DNA of 64,000 bases from Symsagittifera roscoffensis (GCF_963678635.1 NC_087062.1:88077845-88141844); one strand, 5' to 3'. Positions 7,448-17,421 are shown, counted from the first letter of the stretch. Translations and numbers: made by a program. The notes: a model not told the origin generated them from the sequence alone.

Positions 7448-10400
7448 TTACTTTTTAAATTCTACTTTCTTTAATATTTTAGATTGAGGGATGAACATTT
7501 TGTAGTTTTTACGTGGTTGATTTCGGAGTCTTGATGTTTTTCTATGTTCTGATTTGTCTATTTCTTCTTGGGGTATTATTTGTTCTGTCATTTTTCTATT
7601 TTTTCTTGGTTTTGGAGGTTCTTTATGGTTTTGCGTATTGTTTTTGGTGGCGGTTGGTTTCGTGTTTTGATTTTCGGTGGGGTTATCATTTTGTTCTGTG
7701 TTTTTCAGATGTGGTTCATTTTGAATGATTTTTAATCCTGTGAAAGAATATAATTGAGTTAATTCGCGGAGTGCGTATTCTTTTGGGTAATAAGGTAATA
7801 GGTTGTTTCGGTGCTGAACGATTTCTTTTTTGTTTGAGTCGGTAATTTTATATGTGACATCAGTGGGTTTTGCAATTATTTGGTAGGGTCCTTTTCGGAG
7901 GGGTTGTAATTTTTTAGAAATTCCTTTTTGAGTATTAAAATTAGGTATTAAAACAAATGTTCCAATTTTTAAATCGGAAGCTGGTGTAAAACGTGAATTG
8001 ATTTGTTCATTTATGTTTTGTCTTTGTAATAACTTTTTCGTTATTTTTTGGTAAATTTCATTGTGTTTCTTATCTCTATTTAAAATCCATTCGGTGTGTG
8101 TACCGGAGGCTAGTTTAAGAATTTGTGGGTGATGAAAATGATCTTCATCGTGCGTATGTAATGGGAGGTTATAACAAATTGAGTCTTTATTTGGTTGACA
8201 ATAACCTTGTGCGTTTTTATGTGAATTTGCTGTAAACATTATTGGTTTGCGTGGCTTTTGGTTAAAAACCATTTCGTATGGTGACATTCCTAAAGTTGTC
8301 GTAATTTGTGAATTATATGCTAAGGGAAATAATTTTACATCTGCTGACCATTCGGTATATTTTGTATCATTTCCGTTGATGATACATCTAAGATATTCTT
8401 GTAGTGAACGGTTCATACCTTCGACTAAGCCGTTTGTCCAAGGTGCATGAGATGTACGTGGTTTATGTTTAATGTTGTATAAATGACATAGTGTTATTAT
8501 TTCATTATTTATGAATTCTGTACCATTGTCTGTGACTAAAATTTCTGGTAGTCCGAATTTTGCTATCCAGTGTTCATAGAGTGTTGTGTAAGCGTAATAA
8601 GCGTTACAATGTGGTACTGGGTTAAGTGCTACATAATGTGTAAATGCGTCAACAATTACCATAATGTACGAGTTTCCTTCTGATGAGGGTGAAATTGGTC
8701 CTTTAGTATCAAATGAGATACGATGATTAAAGTATAAACTTTGTCCTTTAAAATCTTGTTTTTGTGCTATTTGTTTTTGATTTGGGTAAGGTTTATTTAG
8801 TTGACATACTATACAGTCATTGCATAGTACTTTTATCCAGATTGGTGCATTTGGGAAGTAAAAATTTTGTATAAAATTTGAATATGTTTTTTCTGATCCA
8901 GAGTGTCCTTTAATATTTTGTGTATGTGAAATATTAAAAGCTATAAGAATCATACTTATAGGGAGACATGGAACTGTAGATTCATTCAGGTTATACTCTA
9001 AAAGGTCTGTATTTTCGTTAATTGTTGTGTTGTTAAATTTGCGAAAGTATCGGAGGAGTGTTTTGTTTCCTAAAATGGTTGAATCTGCTTTGATAGGTTT
9101 AGTTTTATATTTGTGCCATGATTTCAGTTGTCTAATTACTGGGTCAAGGTTTTGATATTGTTTCAGTGTTGAAATTGTAATTGTTTCTGTTGGGGGGAGA
9201 AAAATGTTTTCGATTTCTAATTTAGATAAGGGTATTGTATCAAGTGGGTCATGGAGGTCAAAAACTTGATTTATTGTGTATTTTGAATCATTTGTTTGTG
9301 GTCCTGATAAATTTATTTTATCAGTTAAATCTTCTTTTTCAATTAGTGGAAAATGGTCTTTTTTAGGTAGGTGTTGTTTTGTTCGTTTTTGTTGGGTGTT
9401 ATTTTTTATCCATTGAGAATATGGGATTGGTTTGAAAGTTGATGTTCCAAGTAGGTCAACTTCATAATGATTATTTTGACAATCTAAATAAAGTGGGAAA
9501 TGTTGTAAATTATTTATTTGTGATTGTTCAATATCAGTTTTTACTGCATATTTGCATTCTAATCGGGGTGATGTTTCGTTTTCTGCAAGGTAGAATTTTA
9601 TATTTTTGGGTATTTCAACTGTTGTTTTTCGTGTAAGTAATTCAGGTGGTGTATTTCGACTTAAGGTGTCTGGTAATGCAAGATTTTTTCCTGCAGTCCA
9701 AACTATATGTAAGTTTGGAAATTTCATTAGAATTAGTTGAAATCTGTAAACTCGGTGGTTTGGGTTAGATTTCTGTGTGAAAAGAAAAATGATTGGTTTG
9801 TGGTCTGTAAATAAAACTGTGGGATGTTTTGATCCAAGTATCAGAAATTCATATTCTGTTAGTGTATATATTATGGCTGTACATTCTCTCATTAGAGTTG
9901 AGAGTCGTAGCTCTGCTTGAGTGAATAATCGAGAATTTGCTGATATGAGGTTCATTTTATTTGTACCGTTATGTGATTGTAATAGTGCTGCGCCGATGCC
10001 AAAGTTCGAAGCATCGCACATTGCATAAAATGGTTGATCAGGGTCTGGGATTGTATTTGAAATTTGTTCGGTTAAAAGTTTCTTTATTTCTTCGAATCGT
10101 GCTTGATGTTCTGTATTCCATTCAAAATTATTTTGTTGTCTAAGGATGTTGTAAAATGGTCGTAGATATAATTGCATTTTATAAACATATTTACTTAAAA
10201 AGTTTAACATTCCAAGGAATTCTTGGATTTTCTTTTTATTTGTTGGTGGTTGAAGTTTTTGAATAGCGTCAATGCGTGATTTCAGTGGAGTTATTGTTTT
10301 TCTTTCTATGTTATGTCCTAAGAATTTAACTCTTGTCAAAAAGAAGTGTGATTTATCGGGGGCGGCCTTCAGATTTTCGTTCTGAAGTATTTGGTGATAT

Positions 10401-12310
10401 TTTTCTAAAACTTTGAACATTTCGTCTTTTGTTTGTGATTGCATAAAAACATCGTCTAGATAGGTGATTGCGTTTTTCTTGAGTATTAGTGGTCTAAAAA
10501 TTTTGCTCATAAAAGCTGAAAATGCTGCTGGTCCTATGGATATTCCATAGAATAAGCGGTTAAATTCGTATTGTTGGTTTCCGATAACAAATTGTGTTAA
10601 ACGTCGTGATTGTTCATCTAGTGGCATTTGATTGTATGCACTATTCATATCGGCGGTTGTAAAGTATTTGCCGTTTATTTTTGTTAAAATAACTTGTATT
10701 GGTTCAATGGGCCAATTACATTTTGATTCATCTATAAGTGAATTGAGGTATCTAGCATCGAGAACGATTTTTAATGATTCTCCTTTAGCTAGAATGATAA
10801 CGGGGTTGATGAATGTGTTGCCTTTTGGTTGTTCTTCTTTATTAACTGGTGATATAATGTTGTATTGTTCTAAAATATCGAGTAATCTGTTTACTTTATC
10901 ATGTAAGTGAATTGGTACTTTACTTGCTCTCTGTTTTTTGAAAACTGCGTCTGGTTTTAATGGGAGATGTAGTGATGAACTGATTTTTCCAACATCGAAT
11001 TTTGATGTTGCATAGACTGATGAATATTTAATTAGCTGTTTGGCTAACTTTTCGAATTCGTCTTGTGTTATTTGTGAATGTTGGAAATTAAACATTGTTA
11101 AAAATTTTTGTTGTTTCTCTGTGTAGTTACTGATGTTGAATGTAGGTTTGAAATATGGAGTTTTTGTGAAATAATCCGTATTTCTGTTTTCGTTACTTAT
11201 TATATTATTTATAGATAATTCTTCATTAAGAATTGTAGATTGGCAAATATCTAGTAATTGGAGTATATTATTTACGCGATAGGCTTTTTCGTGTATTGGT
11301 GATATTGTAGCGTTGGTTTCACAATATCCTAAAAGTCCTAAAGGTAATGTTACTTGGTAAGGTGTGTTGTTATAAACATGTAAAGAAATAATATCTGAAT
11401 TCGAATTTTTCAAATATTTTATTGATGAGATTGTGATTTTGAAAAATTTATGAATAGGTTTGAATTCAAAATCTGACATATAAAATTTTTGTTTGTTTTG
11501 TTCTTTATCATATTGGTGAACTTGTTTGATTGAAAAATTATATATGTTTCCTGATAGTGGTTTCAGGTGTTTTCTTTGTTGGTTATATATTGGATAAAAT
11601 TTTGAAAAAAATGGTGGTTGTTTGTTTAATCTTTGAAAAAATGTTAGGGATGTTTCTTTTGTTTTTGTATATTTATCTTTGATTAATATTTTACTATTTA
11701 GGATGTTAATTGTTGGTATATACTTCGAAATAAATGGTATTCCAATGATATTATATTTAATATCAGTGATATGGAATATTTGTTTAAATGGCTTGTTTAG
11801 AATTTTACTTTGCTCCATTGTTCTGGTAGGGAGGAGAAATAATTGGATTTTTCCGTAGTTTATCAATGTTGATCCTTGTGCTGTTGCTAGTTTGCTGGAG
11901 GTTTCAAGAGGTGTTAGCTTTGGATGTAAAGTTTTTATTTCATTCCATGTGGGGATGTTTATTATGTTTGATTCTGCTCCTGAATCAATTAAAAAATCTA
12001 TTTCAAGGTCTGGTGGTTGAAATTCTTTATTTCTTGGGCTTTCTAAGAGAAATGGTATTGTCCAAATTTTTTCTTTGGGTTGTTCTTTTTGTATATTTTG
12101 ATAAATATGGTTTGTATTCAAGCATTTTGTTTTGGTATTTTTATTGGTTTGATCTGTAGTGTTAATCTCGTTTGTTTCTTGCGTCGTTGGTGTGGAATTT
12201 ATGGGTGTAGTGTAATAATTTTGAAGAAATTCTGATTGATTTTCATATATATGTGATGGAAAGGGTTGTTCATATATGACAGATTCATAGTCATTTTCGA
12301 CTTTTATCAT
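7448..12310 (-). CDS. pol: Pol polyprotein: protease, RT, RNase H, integrase (1620 aa from its first ATG)
   Basis: Domains in order: aspartic protease with DSG at 109-111; a linker of about 300 residues; reverse transcriptase with Asp554 (TTADMNSAY) and YLDD at 617-620; RNase H with Asp766 (CDAS), Glu809 and Asp836 (TDHKP); integrase zinc finger with His1129, His1136 and the CNDC-IVC cysteines (1163-1169); integrase core Asp1201, Asp1261 (VTDNGTEF) and Glu1297 (NGLVEGMNR). All catalytic residues I could locate are present. The ATG at 12310 is probably not the natural start: the frame is open about 500 nt further upstream and in copy 2 that frame is continuous with gag. The basic C-terminal tail has no recognised chromodomain. 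Confidence 0.93.
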   Translation of the reverse strand: MIKVENDYESVIYEQPFPSHIYENQSEFLQNYYTTPINSTPTTQETNEINTTDQTNKNTKTKCLNTNHIYQNIQKEQPKEKIWTIPFLLESPRNKEFQPPDLEIDFLIDSGAESNIINIPTWNEIKTLHPKLTPLETSSKLATAQGSTLINYGKIQLFLLPTRTMEQSKILNKPFKQIFHITDIKYNIIGIPFISKYIPTINILNSKILIKDKYTKTKETSLTFFQRLNKQPPFFSKFYPIYNQQRKHLKPLSGNIYNFSIKQVHQYDKEQNKQKFYMSDFEFKPIHKFFKITISSIKYLKNSNSDIISLHVYNNTPYQVTLPLGLLGYCETNATISPIHEKAYRVNNILQLLDICQSTILNEELSINNIISNENRNTDYFTKTPYFKPTFNISNYTEKQQKFLTMFNFQHSQITQDEFEKLAKQLIKYSSVYATSKFDVGKISSSLHLPLKPDAVFKKQRASKVPIHLHDKVNRLLDILEQYNIISPVNKEEQPKGNTFINPVIILAKGESLKIVLDARYLNSLIDESKCNWPIEPIQVILTKINGKYFTTADMNSAYNQMPLDEQSRRLTQFVIGNQQYEFNRLFYGISIGPAAFSAFMSKIFRPLILKKNAITYLDDVFMQSQTKDEMFKVLEKYHQILQNENLKAAPDKSHFFLTRVKFLGHNIERKTITPLKSRIDAIQKLQPPTNKKKIQEFLGMLNFLSKYVYKMQLYLRPFYNILRQQNNFEWNTEHQARFEEIKKLLTEQISNTIPDPDQPFYAMCDASNFGIGAALLQSHNGTNKMNLISANSRLFTQAELRLSTLMRECTAIIYTLTEYEFLILGSKHPTVLFTDHKPIIFLFTQKSNPNHRVYRFQLILMKFPNLHIVWTAGKNLALPDTLSRNTPPELLTRKTTVEIPKNIKFYLAENETSPRLECKYAVKTDIEQSQINNLQHFPLYLDCQNNHYEVDLLGTSTFKPIPYSQWIKNNTQQKRTKQHLPKKDHFPLIEKEDLTDKINLSGPQTNDSKYTINQVFDLHDPLDTIPLSKLEIENIFLPPTETITISTLKQYQNLDPVIRQLKSWHKYKTKPIKADSTILGNKTLLRYFRKFNNTTINENTDLLEYNLNESTVPCLPISMILIAFNISHTQNIKGHSGSEKTYSNFIQNFYFPNAPIWIKVLCNDCIVCQLNKPYPNQKQIAQKQDFKGQSLYFNHRISFDTKGPISPSSEGNSYIMVIVDAFTHYVALNPVPHCNAYYAYTTLYEHWIAKFGLPEILVTDNGTEFINNEIITLCHLYNIKHKPRTSHAPWTNGLVEGMNRSLQEYLRCIINGNDTKYTEWSADVKLFPLAYNSQITTTLGMSPYEMVFNQKPRKPIMFTANSHKNAQGYCQPNKDSICYNLPLHTHDEDHFHHPQILKLASGTHTEWILNRDKKHNEIYQKITKKLLQRQNINEQINSRFTPASDLKIGTFVLIPNFNTQKGISKKLQPLRKGPYQIIAKPTDVTYKITDSNKKEIVQHRNNLLPYYPKEYALRELTQLYSFTGLKIIQNEPHLKNTEQNDNPTENQNTKPTATKNNTQNHKEPPKPRKNRKMTEQIIPQEEIDKSEHRKTSRLRNQPRKNYKMFIPQSKILKKVEFKK

Positions 12311-12390
12311 ATTGATAGAAATAGTGTTTTCAGTATCACTTTCTGAATCTGATGATGTACAGTTTATTTGATTGAGTTGTAACGTATCAG

Positions 12391-15300
12391 TTACTGTGTT
12401 ATCAATACCTGGGGGGTCTGATGTTGTTTCTGGATTAGCTTGTACTTGATTGATTTGTCTTTGATGTTTAGGTGTACTGCTTCTATGACGATTATTAGAG
12501 TTATTATAGTTATTATTATTCCGGTGTGGTGATTGGGAATAATTTCTATAACGATTATTATAACTTGGGTGTCGATTTTGTGAATTATTTCGCGATCTGT
12601 TTTGGTAATTATTGTTTGGTCTGTTATAGTTCGATCTATTATATGAGTTATTCCTTGATCGATTGTTCGGGTAATTCTGATTTCGATTGTTTGAATAACT
12701 TCTATTTCTATTATAGGAGTAGTTTCTATTCCTATTGTATGATGAATTTCGTGATTGGTTGTTTGGATAGTAGTTATTTCTTCTGTTTGGATTAGTTGTG
12801 TATTTGAATTTGATCTGGAGTAGTTATTTCTACTATTTGGTCTATTGTAGTGATTTTGTGATGAATTATACGTGTTTCTTCGTTCTGGTGATCTTCCTCT
12901 ATAACTTGAGTTATATGGGGATTGATTTCTTGTATAATTTGTATTGTTCGGGAGTGGTTTTCCTGAACTGTTGTTGCTGTGAACTGTTTTGTTCGGTAAA
13001 TTTTGATCTTTTTTCATGTATTGATAGAATGATTTATTTGGTTCTTTGTATTTTTGAGGTTTATTTTGACTATCTTGCTGTTTTTGTCTACATTCGGAAA
13101 TACTATGTCCGTATCGGCGGCAATAATTACACCATTTTTTGAAAGATGGTTTGCCTTTAAAGTTCGGGTTCTTTTCGTAAATATTGAGTATTTCAGTGAT
13201 TTTTTCAACGAGGTCTGTTTCTGATTCCTGGATATTATTAATATTAGTGGGAGTCGTTTCAATTCTGTTAACGTATTGTAATTTCAGATTTTCCGTTTCT
13301 TCTAGTTTCATCGTGATTTCTGCTTGTTCTAGTTTGTCTACTAGTTTTCGAAAATCTAAATTGGGTTCTCGAATTGAAGAAGGATGGGATGCTCTCTTTT
13401 TTATTGCTATTTTCCTTAATTGTGGTGTTAAGGTCATCATTAAGATTTCTGTCATCTTTGTGTTTTTATAGTCATGTGTATTTAGTGAATATGCTTTTCG
13501 AACTATTGTTTCGATTCGTACTGCTATTTGCTTGATGGTTTCGTTTGGTAATCTGCGAATTTCATTACATAAAACTCTTTGTTGTTGTTTGTTTCTTTCA
13601 GAGTCAAACATTTTTGAAAATTCTTGTGTAAATCTTTTCCAGTTTGATTTTATTTCTAGAGGTAGTACTGAAAACCATTTTTGGGCTGCGCCATCTAAGG
13701 TTGTTTGTATTAACGCTGTGCGTCGATGTATCCAATTTTGATGTAGTGGCGTATTAATTGGTTCAGGTCCAATATTTAAAATCAGGTTTGCTGTTACTGC
13801 ATTTAAATAATCTTCTACAGAGTATTCAGGGTCTGTTCCTGTGAAAACCATTAAAGGTTTGTTTGATGTTATTGATGATCCACCCATTAGGTATGGATTC
13901 ATTGTCATTTGTAATGATTCTGCTGCATTTGGCATTTGAGAAAAATTTGAAAGTTGGTTTCTTGTTATTTCATGTTGTTGAAGATAATATGGGAGTGGTA
14001 TTTCATTTTGCATTTGTGATGCTTGATACGAGTGTGCAGTCATTGGATTTTGTTGTTGAATTGGTTGAAAAGATTGTGTATTAATTGGATTTTGTTGTTG
14101 AATTGGTTGTTGATGTTGTGCATCTATCGGTTGTGGAGAAAAATTCCTATAATTTGTACGTGTTTTCTGTATTCCTTGTCTACGATATTCTTGAGTATTT
14201 GGTGCAAATATATCTGGTTGTAAGAAATCGTCATCTGAGGATAAATAATCCATTTGATAAGATGTTTGTTTTTTATTTTTATTCTGTTGAAAAAATGGGT
14301 AATTTTCACTGCGATCCTGTGGAGGATTTGGTTGAAAATTTTTGGAATTGTATTGGGCCGTTGGGTTATCCCAGTTTCGAGGTTTTGTATATTGATTAAA
14401 ATTCCTTTGTGGTTGATAATTTGTTTTTGATGGATGTGTATAATTATAATTATGGTCTGCAAAGTTGTTTTTAGTGAATGTTTTGCGTGTTTTTGATGGT
14501 ATTGTCATGGGTCTGTATGTTTGGTAATCCATATGTGAATATTTAGGGGCAACCGAAGGTTTAACGGTTGATTGTAAGGTTACCTGTGTTTGTGAAGGAT
14601 TTGTATTTCTTGGTGTTGTTAAATTTGGGCGTATTGGTGAAATACTTTGTTGTGTAGTTGTTGTGTGTACAATTTCTTCATTTATGAAGTGTGATGGTGT
14701 CTGGATATCTTGTTGAGTAAGATTCCTAGTTCCATTGAGGTTTTCGTTGTGTATGACTGTAGAGTTTAAACTATTATTTTGTGTATCGGGTAAAAATGTA
14801 TTATAGTTTAATGGTGTTGCATCAATTGTTAATGGTATTACTCTTACGTAATCTCTTATGTAAGATATTGTACCTATTGCTTGACTTGAGATTGATTGTG
14901 GAAAGCTTATAAATGCGGGATGAGACCATTCGGGGTCCCAAACATAATCTGATTGTTCTGTGATAGCGGTATCATCGTTCGAATTTTGGGGTCTAAAATT
15001 TTTTCTTGCTTGTGCAATTAAATCAATATTGTGTGTGAAATAATCTATTATGAACCATGCTAAAATTTTTTGTAGATCGTGTTTGGTATGTTGTGAAACG
15101 TCATCTTTCGTGAAATTTTCTTTAATGATGTTTAAATAACTAGAGAGTAGTGTAATTTCATGTCGTACTTTCAAATGTTTAGATGTTTCTGTCGGTGAGA
15201 CATTTGTTAATGGGATTTCGTTTTCTAATATCGAAATATAACTATATATTATTGCGAAAACTTCATTAGTGAAAATGGAGTTTGCTCTTTGTGAGTTATG

Positions 15301-15654
15301 GTATTGGATGCTTTTTATATATTCTGAAAAAACTTTTGAAAATTCTAAATCAAGATCATCTGTTTGAATAGTATATGTTCTATTATTATGGTTTGGGGAA
15401 GTGAATTCTATGGAGTAGATTCCATACTGTTGTGTTATGTTGCATATATCTTTTAGATAGTGATCTATGATTTGTCTTTTGATTTTTACATCGGGGAACT
15501 CTGTTTTACATGGACTGATTCCGGGTTCAAATAAATTTACGAGTAAATTTTGACAAAATATGTGTTGTCCTCTATCAGTATCTGCATCTACTATAAAAGG
15601 AAAGATTTCATCGTCATCTGGAGTTTCGTCACCTGGGGTGTGTGTTGAACTCAT
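12391..15654 (-). CDS. gag: Gag precursor, 1087 aa with an out-of-frame C-terminal end
   Basis: A long N-terminal extension of about 570 residues (Asn/Gln/Pro-rich) precedes a retrotransposon Gag capsid region around 600-790, recognisable by GAAQKWFSVLP and the following helical pattern. One CCHC zinc knuckle, CNYCRRYGHSISEC, lies near residue 841, followed by an Asn/Arg/Ser/Tyr-rich nucleic-acid-binding tail. The last roughly 135 residues are oddly Ile-rich: they read the same DNA in the wrong frame after a 16-bp deletion at 12794/12795 relative to copy 2. The start ATG lies inside the end of the 155-aa ORF (26-nt overlap). Confidence 0.85.
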   Translation of the reverse strand: MSSTHTPGDETPDDDEIFPFIVDADTDRGQHIFCQNLLVNLFEPGISPCKTEFPDVKIKRQIIDHYLKDICNITQQYGIYSIEFTSPNHNNRTYTIQTDDLDLEFSKVFSEYIKSIQYHNSQRANSIFTNEVFAIIYSYISILENEIPLTNVSPTETSKHLKVRHEITLLSSYLNIIKENFTKDDVSQHTKHDLQKILAWFIIDYFTHNIDLIAQARKNFRPQNSNDDTAITEQSDYVWDPEWSHPAFISFPQSISSQAIGTISYIRDYVRVIPLTIDATPLNYNTFLPDTQNNSLNSTVIHNENLNGTRNLTQQDIQTPSHFINEEIVHTTTTQQSISPIRPNLTTPRNTNPSQTQVTLQSTVKPSVAPKYSHMDYQTYRPMTIPSKTRKTFTKNNFADHNYNYTHPSKTNYQPQRNFNQYTKPRNWDNPTAQYNSKNFQPNPPQDRSENYPFFQQNKNKKQTSYQMDYLSSDDDFLQPDIFAPNTQEYRRQGIQKTRTNYRNFSPQPIDAQHQQPIQQQNPINTQSFQPIQQQNPMTAHSYQASQMQNEIPLPYYLQQHEITRNQLSNFSQMPNAAESLQMTMNPYLMGGSSITSNKPLMVFTGTDPEYSVEDYLNAVTANLILNIGPEPINTPLHQNWIHRRTALIQTTLDGAAQKWFSVLPLEIKSNWKRFTQEFSKMFDSERNKQQQRVLCNEIRRLPNETIKQIAVRIETIVRKAYSLNTHDYKNTKMTEILMMTLTPQLRKIAIKKRASHPSSIREPNLDFRKLVDKLEQAEITMKLEETENLKLQYVNRIETTPTNINNIQESETDLVEKITEILNIYEKNPNFKGKPSFKKWCNYCRRYGHSISECRQKQQDSQNKPQKYKEPNKSFYQYMKKDQNLPNKTVHSNNSSGKPLPNNTNYTRNQSPYNSSYRGRSPERRNTYNSSQNHYNRPNSRNNYSRSNSNTQLIQTEEITTIQTTNHEIHHTIGIETTPIIEIEVIQTIEIRITRTIDQGITHIIDRTITDQTIITKTDREIIHKIDTQVIIIVIEIIPNHHTGIIITIITLIIVIEAVHLNIKDKSIKYKLIQKQHQTPQVLITQ

Positions 15655-16096
15655 TTTTTCGTTCGATGACTGTTAATATGTAATTATTAATGTGTCGAAT
15701 TGGTTGATTCCAATTGTATAGATGTACTGGTTTGTGTTTGTACTGCTTTTTTATTCTTCTTTTTCCTCTTTGTGATGAATTTGAAGTTGTTTCTGAGTCA
15801 GAAAAATATAATTGATCGTGAAGTGGGTAATTTTTATCTATTGATTCTTTTAATTTGTAAAGTTCGTCTAAACTGTTGGTTTCTGATTCTGAAAATGCGT
15901 TTCGATTTTTTGAAAATCTTTTTCGTGTTATTTGTCTTTGTTTAGTTATTATTTTTCTCTTCAGTGTTTGTCGTTTTGTTCGAATGTATCCAACTGTTTG
16001 TGTATGAGGTGTGATTACAAGGTCGTATTTTTTGTTGTCTATTTCACAATTGTGTAAAATGATTGTTTGTTTATTTCCTAGGTTTTTAAATGACAT
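15629..16096 (-). CDS. 155-aa basic protein upstream of gag
   Basis: Not recognised. The N-terminal half is followed by a very basic block (residues about 40-65, many Arg/Lys), then an acidic Ser/Glu stretch and another basic patch, a composition seen in nuclear or RNA-binding accessory proteins. Copy 2 has an equally long ORF (48113-48580) with few replacements. The last 26 nt overlap the gag start in another frame. It could be a separate accessory protein, or the N terminus of Gag reached by frameshifting; the first seems likelier because gag has its own ATG in both copies. Confidence 0.6.
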   Translation of the reverse strand: MSFKNLGNKQTIILHNCEIDNKKYDLVITPHTQTVGYIRTKRQTLKRKIITKQRQITRKRFSKNRNAFSESETNSLDELYKLKESIDKNYPLHDQLYFSDSETTSNSSQRGKRRIKKQYKHKPVHLYNWNQPIRHINNYILTVIERKNEFNTHPR

Positions 16097-16185
16097 AAGG
16101 TTTAGAATGACGGATGCAAAGGTTGTTAAATGATTTCTATTTTCTTAAACTGTTAGTTCTTACGATTTTTTGGTTAGCTTAACCT

Positions 16186-16600
16186 GGGTCTATTTTTCAG
16201 GGTTGGAGAGAAAAGTATATCGATTCCGAAGAATGATTTTTACTTTCTCGTGACTAGTATAAGCTAAGGTGTTAACTTACTTAATCTTACTTAGGGGTAG
16301 TGATTGTGTTCAAGGGTTGGAGAATAGTAAACCGATCCACAAGGTTCAGGTATAATTAGAACGCGAGTAGTTCGTTAGATACTATTTTAAACTTACTAAG
16401 TCTAAGATTTATCCTGGGTCTGGTAAGAGGGGGGGTCAAGTGAAGGATGAATAACCGAAGTTCTTCACTGTTTATCCTAATTTGAATGATTAGTTTTGTT
16501 TTAAAAATTTCTATTAGTCTTGGGTCTTTAGAAAGGGTTGGGTAGTGAATCGACGTTTGAGGTCGTTAGACACTAATTAAGTGGGTGGGGGAGAACAAAG
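16186..16600 (-). repeat. Four tandem degenerate leader units, each with a stem-loop
   Basis: Plus-strand units start near 16186, 16292, 16412 and 16522. Each carries a g-rich block (cctgggtct... or agggttggagaa) followed by a potential hairpin whose stem sequence differs between units: gagaaaagta/tactttctc, aatagta/tactatt, gtgaag/cttcac and tagtg..cgac/gtcg..cacta. Stem identity changes while pairing is kept, which points to RNA structure. Confidence 0.55.
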
Positions 16601-16611
16601 TTGTTCTGTTT

Positions 16612-16696
16612 GATCCAAGGATAAGCCTTGATGATCAAATTTAAAATTTAATTATGTAGAAAATGATTTAAGATCCAAGGATAAGCCTTGATGATC
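16612..16696 (-). repeat. Duplicated 25-base hairpin in the leader
   Basis: The sequence gatccaaggataagccttg followed by atgatc occurs at 16612-16636 and 16672-16696. Each can fold through caagg/ccttg with gatc at both ends. Copy 2 has both (49097-49121, 49157-49181) and the third copy retains one in reverse orientation (62923-62947). Confidence 0.6.
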
Positions 16697-17026
16697 TGGT
16701 TTTAAATTTAAGTGACTTTAAGTTTTAATAAAGTTTTAAATTTGTGTAAAGGAAAGATTTAGTGTTTTGATGATATTAGTGAGTTGATGATTGCTGTTAT
16801 GTTTTAGGTGATGAAGCGGGAACAACAGGATGATTTATGATTACTAACCATTTATTGTCATGCTACTAATTTTTATTTTTGTTTTCCAATAAATATTTTT
16901 CAAACATGTTTTGTATAATACTGCAGAGTTTTAGGAAAACGATCTAAGATCTTTTTATCAATCGTTATTGTATAATATTAATTTTGTTTAGCGCCTGAAA
17001 TGATTTTGAAGATTAACTTCAAGGTT

Positions 17027-17260
17027 TTATGTTTGCAAATGGAAATCTAAATTCATTGCAAGTAGTATTCGAAATATAAAAGTTTGTTCTGGCTTTTGCC
17101 GAACTATCATATAACTATACGGCAAGTTTCTACTTTGTCGTATGTCGTCTTTGGTTCGAGGTCTTCTTCCAATTCCGGGTAGTTCTATTATGGTTCGGAA
17201 TATTGGCTCTGATCTATTGAGTCGGAGAGACATTTCAATTAAATTATTGTCGTATAACAT
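17027..17260 (-). CDS. 77-aa ORF directly behind the primer site
   Basis: A short ORF beginning about 75 bases downstream of the primer site. It is nearly identical in copy 2 (49508-49741), and a remnant of it is readable in the third, distant copy (62383-62535) with the core motif ELPGIG conserved. No known family is recognised; it is Arg-rich in the middle. It may be a leader peptide or a first coding exon spliced to a downstream ORF that lacks its own start. Confidence 0.5.
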   Translation of the reverse strand: MLYDNNLIEMSLRLNRSEPIFRTIIELPGIGRRPRTKDDIRQSRNLPYSYMIVRQKPEQTFIFRILLAMNLDFHLQT

Positions 17261-17336
17261 TTTGTAAATGTTTTTGTCTAATTTCTAATCTAATTTTGGT
17301 TAATTCTAATCTAGTAAGGTCTTGTTCGAGACTTAT

Positions 17337-17421
17337 GGTCGCACCAGATGAGTTAGGACCGAAGTGTAACTCATAGAGTAATTTCGGATAGGGTACACCG
17401 TCTGCCTCACTGGTCGCACCA
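17337..17421 (-). promoter_or_regulatory. Primer binding site, present twice in copy 1
   Basis: In sense orientation tggtgcgacc follows the LTR by two bases, as expected for a tRNA primer site (TGG first). Copy 1 has it at 17337-17346 and again at 17412-17421 because of a 75-bp tandem duplication. The third copy has the same motif at 62278-62287. I cannot assign the primer tRNA. Confidence 0.6.

Larger units (their letters stand above)
16097..17026 (-). other. Structured 5' leader of copy 1
   Basis: No coding frame of note. It contains four degenerate units of about 110 bases (16186-16600) and two copies of a 25-base hairpin (16612-16636 and 16672-16696). The same layout is present in copy 2 (48600-49500). 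Likely holds packaging, splicing or translation signals of the genomic RNA. Confidence 0.6.

Noticed and set aside
12391..12815. A programmed -1 frameshift between gag and pol in copy 1
   Set aside because: No slippery heptamer is visible in the overlap, and a 16-bp deletion relative to the single-frame copy 2 explains the change.
7513..14399. Many plus-strand ORFs across gag and pol
   Set aside because: They lie opposite clear gag and pol domains and have Leu/Phe/Val/Cys-rich shadow composition.
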